Shown here piece after piece: positions 59,945 to 64,000 of a stretch of 64,000 bases of DNA. This stretch comes from Sophora flavescens. Taxonomy: Eukaryota > Streptophyta > Magnoliopsida > Fabales > Fabaceae. Below the pieces are notes generated by a model. It searched no databases and was not told the DNA's origin. It saw only the letters and a list, made by a program, of their open reading frames with translations. Positions within the stretch are counted from its first letter, which is position 1. Every line of letters starts with the position of its first letter. The position numbers and the translations under genes were made by a program. The stretch lies in assembly GCA_030762895.1 (NCBI GenBank), contig JAUPTC010000016.1:372001-436000 (forward strand), written 5' to 3'.

Positions 59945-60790
59945 ACTTTCAAATTTCAGAATATGATTTCCACTTTTACCTGACAAACGAATAAGAATGC
60001 ATATTGGATTAAAATTTGAAGGATCAATTCTGGAACCTAATGCAGTTAGGAAATTGATATTGGCACATCACTTTAATTTTATCATATAAATTTTTTGCGT
60101 ACATTATTATATAAATTATGTGCAATTCGTGCACAGGAAACTTATAACATGTGAGGGGATAAAGGTTATCTAAGGAAAAAAGTGTGGTAATATTATTTCC
60201 AAAGTTGTATAGCAGAGGAACTCAAATGGACAACACTATCTGAGAATGGAAAGTGAAAGTAAGAAACATGGCCCACAAGTGAACAAAAGTAGGAAGGAAT
60301 AATATCTATTTTTCAGGTCCTTTGCATATAAGGGATTAAGTTTGGTTTTCTATTGGTTCAAGAGTAAGTTTAAAAGGCTTGCTCTATATTCCTACCCTTC
60401 AATTTAAATTGGTGTATTGGATTGAGATTTTAAAAGATTATTTTGGTATAAAAGAATCTTGTGGATTTTAAAAGACTACATAGGAATCTTGATATTAGCC
60501 AACCCCAAAACCATCTTTCTCCATAGTTTCAAAGCACCTAATTTCGAAACCAAAAACTTCAAAACAATGACTCAGTTTCTTTTCCTTTGCTTTCTATTAG
60601 CAAATATTTTCCTTGGTTTGGGAATAGTGATTTGATTTGAAATGAATAATTTCATTTATGCACGATAGGTCCTTGTTGTCATATTCTTCTACCGGCTCCT
60701 CCACTTATCCTTGCTCGTTGTGTTTTCTCTCTCGAGTCAGTTCTCCGAACACTCGAGTGTAATGTATTATGTGAATTATTGTCTTGTTTG
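59701..60790. other. CACTA2 interior without genes
   Basis: AT-rich. An (AT)n tract lies at 59889-59942. A stretch near 60360-60480 (AGAGTAAGTTTAAAAGG) resembles 21700-21730. No coding frame recognised. Confidence 0.5.
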
Positions 60791-60791
60791 G

Positions 60792-61130
60792 TAGTGGAGA
60801 GCTGAGCTCAATAGGATGTGATCTTGTCTGATTGTATGCTGATAATTAATTTAATGTTTATGCATGTGTTTGTCAATATGTGTTGTTTGTTAGTGGAGAG
60901 CGGAGCTCAATAGGATGTGATCTTGTCTGATTGTATGCTGATAATTTAATGTTTATGCATGTGTTTGTCAATATGTGTTGTTTGTTAGTGGAGAGCGGAG
61001 CTCAATAGGATGTGATCCTGTCCGAAAGGCAGGATGCTTGTTGTGTGCTGATAATTTAGAAATTATGCATGTGTTTGACAATTAACTGCTACTTGTTAGT
61101 GGAGAGCGGAGCTCAATAGGATGTTTGCTA
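60792..61130. repeat. CACTA2 tandem repeat, four units of about 100 bases
   Basis: The unit starts TAGTGGAGAGCGGAGCTCAA at about 60792, 60891, 60985 and 61097. CACTA1 holds the reverse complement (for example 8790-8960 and 9840-10090), so the repeat is a family feature of the 5' region. Confidence 0.85.
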
Positions 61131-61207
61131 CAATATTTAATCTAAGTTTGTATTGATTTACGCTGCAATTTATATAAACTCAACAATGTTGCAATATTTA
61201 TAGGTTA

Positions 61208-61567
61208 ATGGTTTTATTTTCACAACAAGCAGAGCAGGTTTATTACTCGCCATATCCCGAAGGACATCATGGCTGGTTGGGTGTTATTAAGATAAAGGCT
61301 CGCAGTATAATTACTGATAATGTAATCAACCAGCCTGAAAAAGATGCTCCGTACCAAGATGATGAGTTTTCAAGACCCCACGTACCGTTGCAAATTACGC
61401 CGGACATTATTGTTAATTCTCTGGCGGACATTTCCGGAAATGGGGAAGAAGTTGAAAGAGAGTTAATGGATCAATCCGAGTTGGACGCATCTAGCGAAGG
61501 TACATTCCGATCAAGTGATATCGATGAGACCGAGGTGAATTTAGTGACGGAGATTCTATTTAGGTAA
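61208..61567 (+). pseudogene. C-terminal end of tnpD-like transposase, CACTA2
   Basis: 119 codons. The first five or so come from leader sequence; from QQAEQVYYSPYPEGHHGWLG it is the DUF4216-type tail of CACTA tnpD, followed by an acidic end (EEVERELMDQSELDASSEGT). The whole tnp2 core is missing, so an internal deletion fused leader to the last exon. The ATG at 61208 is therefore incidental. Confidence 0.8.
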
Positions 61568-61675
61568 TTTATTTATGTCATAATTCATTGTGTGAATGTC
61601 ATTCTACTTATTAGGTAATTTATTTTTGTATTATTTACACTTGTTGTGTAATCATATTTTCATTTTTTTCACAGG

Positions 61676-63452
61676 ATGGCAGATTCCTCCAGAGGTAGGG
61701 GTCGTCGTGGAGGTCGTGGTCTGCGAGAGTCCCTTCGCCGGCCGACCCACGCCCCTTCAGATCGAGACCATCCTACCAGCACCTCTGTTGACGGGACACC
61801 TCAGGGTGATGGAGTTGCACCCCCCACCCATCCTCATGTGGTCGGGACACAGGCTGCACCCTCATCATCCACACCTACGACGACAGGACCACCATCATCA
61901 TCTTCGGGACAGGAGAGTCGTGGTCCATCCGACAGGAGGATTCTTCTTATCCCCAGGGGGGATAACGAGTATGCTAATTTAATTTTTTAATATATATAAA
62001 GTATCGTTAATTTCTATTTACTTGTTTTTAAAATTTAATTATAACATTTATTAATGCTCTAATTTTACTGCAGCTTTCTGCCCGCAAAGGGCCCTTCTGA
62101 TTCGATCTCAAAGATCCTGCGACGCAAGTTTGATGGTCCATGGCCTACATGGAAGGCCATCCCACTGGGCCATAGGGATCAGTTGTTTCTAGAGTTTAAG
62201 GTAACATTTTTTAAAATTAAATTTACATTATATATATGTACACACGAATTTCCTAACAACTGTAAGTTGCAGAAAGAGTATAGGTGGGACTTAGCTTTGG
62301 AGGCTCTCGTCAGGGACATATTTGAGCATAAAGGCTCACTGGTTATGAAGAATCTGATGAACAAGCTGAGGAAGGGGCAGAATAAGGGGAGGTGGGTGGA
62401 TCATGAGATCATGAGGCAGCTGGACCAGTACTGGGCTACTGAGAAGTTCTAGGAGATCCAGGCCACAGCTCGGCGTAATCGAGCTTCTGATGGTGGCGCA
62501 TGTGCTTGGACCGGTGGGTCTAAATCAGCCGCCCACTACGACGAGCTGGTAATACATTAAACTTTTGACTTAATATACTATTTAATTAATTAGTTTTCAT
62601 TTTTAATTATTCTTATGAATTTAATATTATATTATTCTGTGCAGAAAGCACAGAAACAGCGGGCCCCGACTGCTATGGAGTTGGTGGAGAGGACGAAGAA
62701 GTTGAAGTCGGGGACATGGGTCAACGACAAGGCCCGTGAACTATGTTGTAAGCAAAAATATAATTTAGTGTTTACTTGTAATTTATTATAAATGATTTGT
62801 TAATATTGGATATAATTATTTTAACTAAATCTATTCAACTATACTTTGTAGGCGGGCTTCAACGAGAAGAAGGACGATGCCATATCACGTGCCTCACAGT
62901 CACAAGATGAGGCTTTGACTGGTGATGGCTGCTCTCTTGTCTCCGTCGGACGATAATGCCATTTATTTGGAGGTCGTCGGGGGGGGAACAAGAAGAAGGG
63001 CACGTGTATGGCCTCGGACACTGGGAGCCGAGTTCATCGCTTCATCGTCAAGACGCTTTGCTCCTTCCTTGCCGCGCCGATACCGTCCCTCGGAGCAGTT
63101 CCACCAAATGCAGGACACCATCACGCAGCTGAACGCGGAGCTTCGGGAGAAGAGCGAGAGAGAGCAGCGAGATGGCGGACCAGATTGCCTGATTGGCTCG
63201 GGCACACCAGAACTGATGCGGCGAGCATCGAGCGAGGGCGGACATCGCTGCGGCTGGTGTTGGAGCAGATGAGGATCCAGACTCTAGTTGCTCGAGATGA
63301 TGCTCTGACGGCGGTTGTGCCGCTGCTGCCGCTCCTCCGGTTCCGCCACCAGCCTCATCGATGTCGCTATCGCAGAGGACGATCAGATAGCAGACGTCGG
63401 TGGTACGGACGCTGAGGATGATTGGATTCCTCCATCTCCCCCTCATCATGAC
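61676..63452 (+). pseudogene. tnpA-like second gene of CACTA2
   Basis: Start ATG at 61676 (MADSSRGRGRRGGRGLRESL), then a Pro/Ser/Thr-rich region. The exons I infer are 61676-61970, 62074-62199 (FLPAKGPSDSISKILRRKFD, GPWPTWKAIPLG), 62272-62548 (KEYRWDLALEALVRDIFEHK, KLRKGQNKGRWVDHEIMRQL), 62645-62745 (RTKKLKSGTWVNDKARELC) and 62852-63452, with GT...AG-like junctions and AT-rich introns. A TAG at about 62450 and frameshifts after 62940 break it. The last exon encodes a FASSS-like segment, a heptad stretch (QMQDTITQLNAELREKSERE) and an acidic tail. It belongs to the plant En/Spm Transposase_24-type proteins. Confidence 0.82.
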
Positions 63453-63659
63453 TGATTTTTTCTCTCCATATTTTTTACTTTAAACGATTCTTGTACGACA
63501 TTTTGGATTATTCTTTTTATATATATTTATTATTTTTTATGATTGTATATTTCATAATTTATTTGGTGTGTTTTATTAGTAATTTTTTTAACGTTTAAAG
63601 AAAATCAGAAAAAAAATTATTATAAAAATTAAAATTTTAAAAAAAATTAATAATAACCA

Positions 63660-64000
63660 GTTTAGCGACCGAATTAGAAACCAATAATTCGGTCGCTAAA
63701 CTTTATTTAAGATTTCCAGATGATGTATAGCGACCGAAAATCCGTCGCTAATATAGGTTAACAGTAACCAAAATTAGCGACCGAATTAGCAACCGATTAT
63801 CGGTCGCTAAAAATGGTTACCCAAAAAATACGACCAACCTAATAGCGACCGATTATTATTTTATAGCGACCGAATTTACGGTCGCTAATTAGTGACCGAA
63901 ATAATAATTCGGTAGCTAAAACCTTAGCGACCAGGTATTCAGCTACCACCATAAATCGGTCTCTGATTCGGTCGCTAAAACAAATAGCGACCGATTTACA
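63660..64000. repeat. CACTA2 subterminal array (right, incomplete)
   Basis: GCGACCGAA-type units continue to the end of the window. They match the left end of CACTA1 (7463-7850) in reverse complement, so the terminus should lie within a few tens of bases of 64000. Confidence 0.85.

Larger units (their letters stand above)
57248..64000 (+). mobile_element. CACTA2, CACTA transposon (right end off-window)
   Basis: Starts CACTACAAAAAAAAGG at 57248 inside LINE B (left flank AAT). Subterminal GCGACCGAA arrays lie at 57262-57745 and again from 63660 to the window end, so the right terminus is just outside. Same family as CACTA1 (7447-10924), with genes on the plus strand. It keeps the 3' end of tnpD and a degraded tnpA-like gene. 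Most of tnpD and the conserved 5' block are deleted at about 61205, where CACTA1-type leader sequence jumps to tnpD C-terminal sequence. Fragments of copia and LINE elements lie in its leader. Confidence 0.93.

Noticed and set aside
63008..63449. Arg-rich open frames on both strands at the end of the CACTA2 tnpA-like gene
   Set aside because: These are alternative frames of the last tnpA exon, which is itself frameshifted.

Overview
The window is intergenic DNA from a repeat-rich flowering plant. It is almost entirely transposable elements inserted into one another. A legume, perhaps of the phaseoloid group, is my best guess, because the copia LTRs carry repeated GTAATCGATTAC palindromes and the CACTA elements have subterminal arrays of types I associate with bean and soybean relatives. 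That guess rests on memory and has not been searched. I see no intact host gene. The one candidate is a small two-exon gene carried inside a CACTA transposon and split by a retrotransposon.

Layout. 1-5083: 3' part of an Athila-like Ty3/gypsy element (gag-protease, no pol) that ends in an LTR followed by an inverted copy of the LTR start. 5084-11815: LINE A on the minus strand, split by a complete Cassandra TRIM (5112-5996, with 5S-rRNA-like sequence) and by a deleted CACTA element, CACTA1 (7447-10924, ACA target duplication). 11816-13389: AT-rich spacer with two tiny LINE 3'-end insertions. 13390-21430: LINE C on the plus strand, split by a 1.7 kb non-autonomous LTR element (14857-16553, ATAGG duplication) and by a probable solo LTR (about 17851-20619). 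21431-25000: spacer with small DNA transposons.

About 25010-49860 is one old CACTA element, CACTA4 (genes on plus). It is split at 27743/44425 by a second CACTA, CACTA3 (27746-44422, ATT duplication, genes on minus: tnpD-like, tnpA-like and a C48/ULP1-like protease). CACTA3 is in turn split by an Athila-like element (35801-43542, CTCTG duplication), which landed in codons 2-3 of the small captured gene. About 49985-57247 is LINE B (minus), split by a decayed Tork-type copia element (50428-56064). 57248 to the window end is CACTA2, same family as CACTA1, with degraded tnpD and tnpA genes and two retroelement fragments inside.

The coding regions are mobilisation genes (gag, protease, RT, endonuclease, integrase, CACTA transposases), and nearly all carry stops or frameshifts, so the locus is a layered record of insertions. 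The insertion order can be read from target duplications and interrupted reading frames. The most unusual items are the captured small gene, the inverted LTR starts at the ends of both Athila-like elements, and palindrome clusters placed just upstream of the TATA box in several unrelated LTR families.
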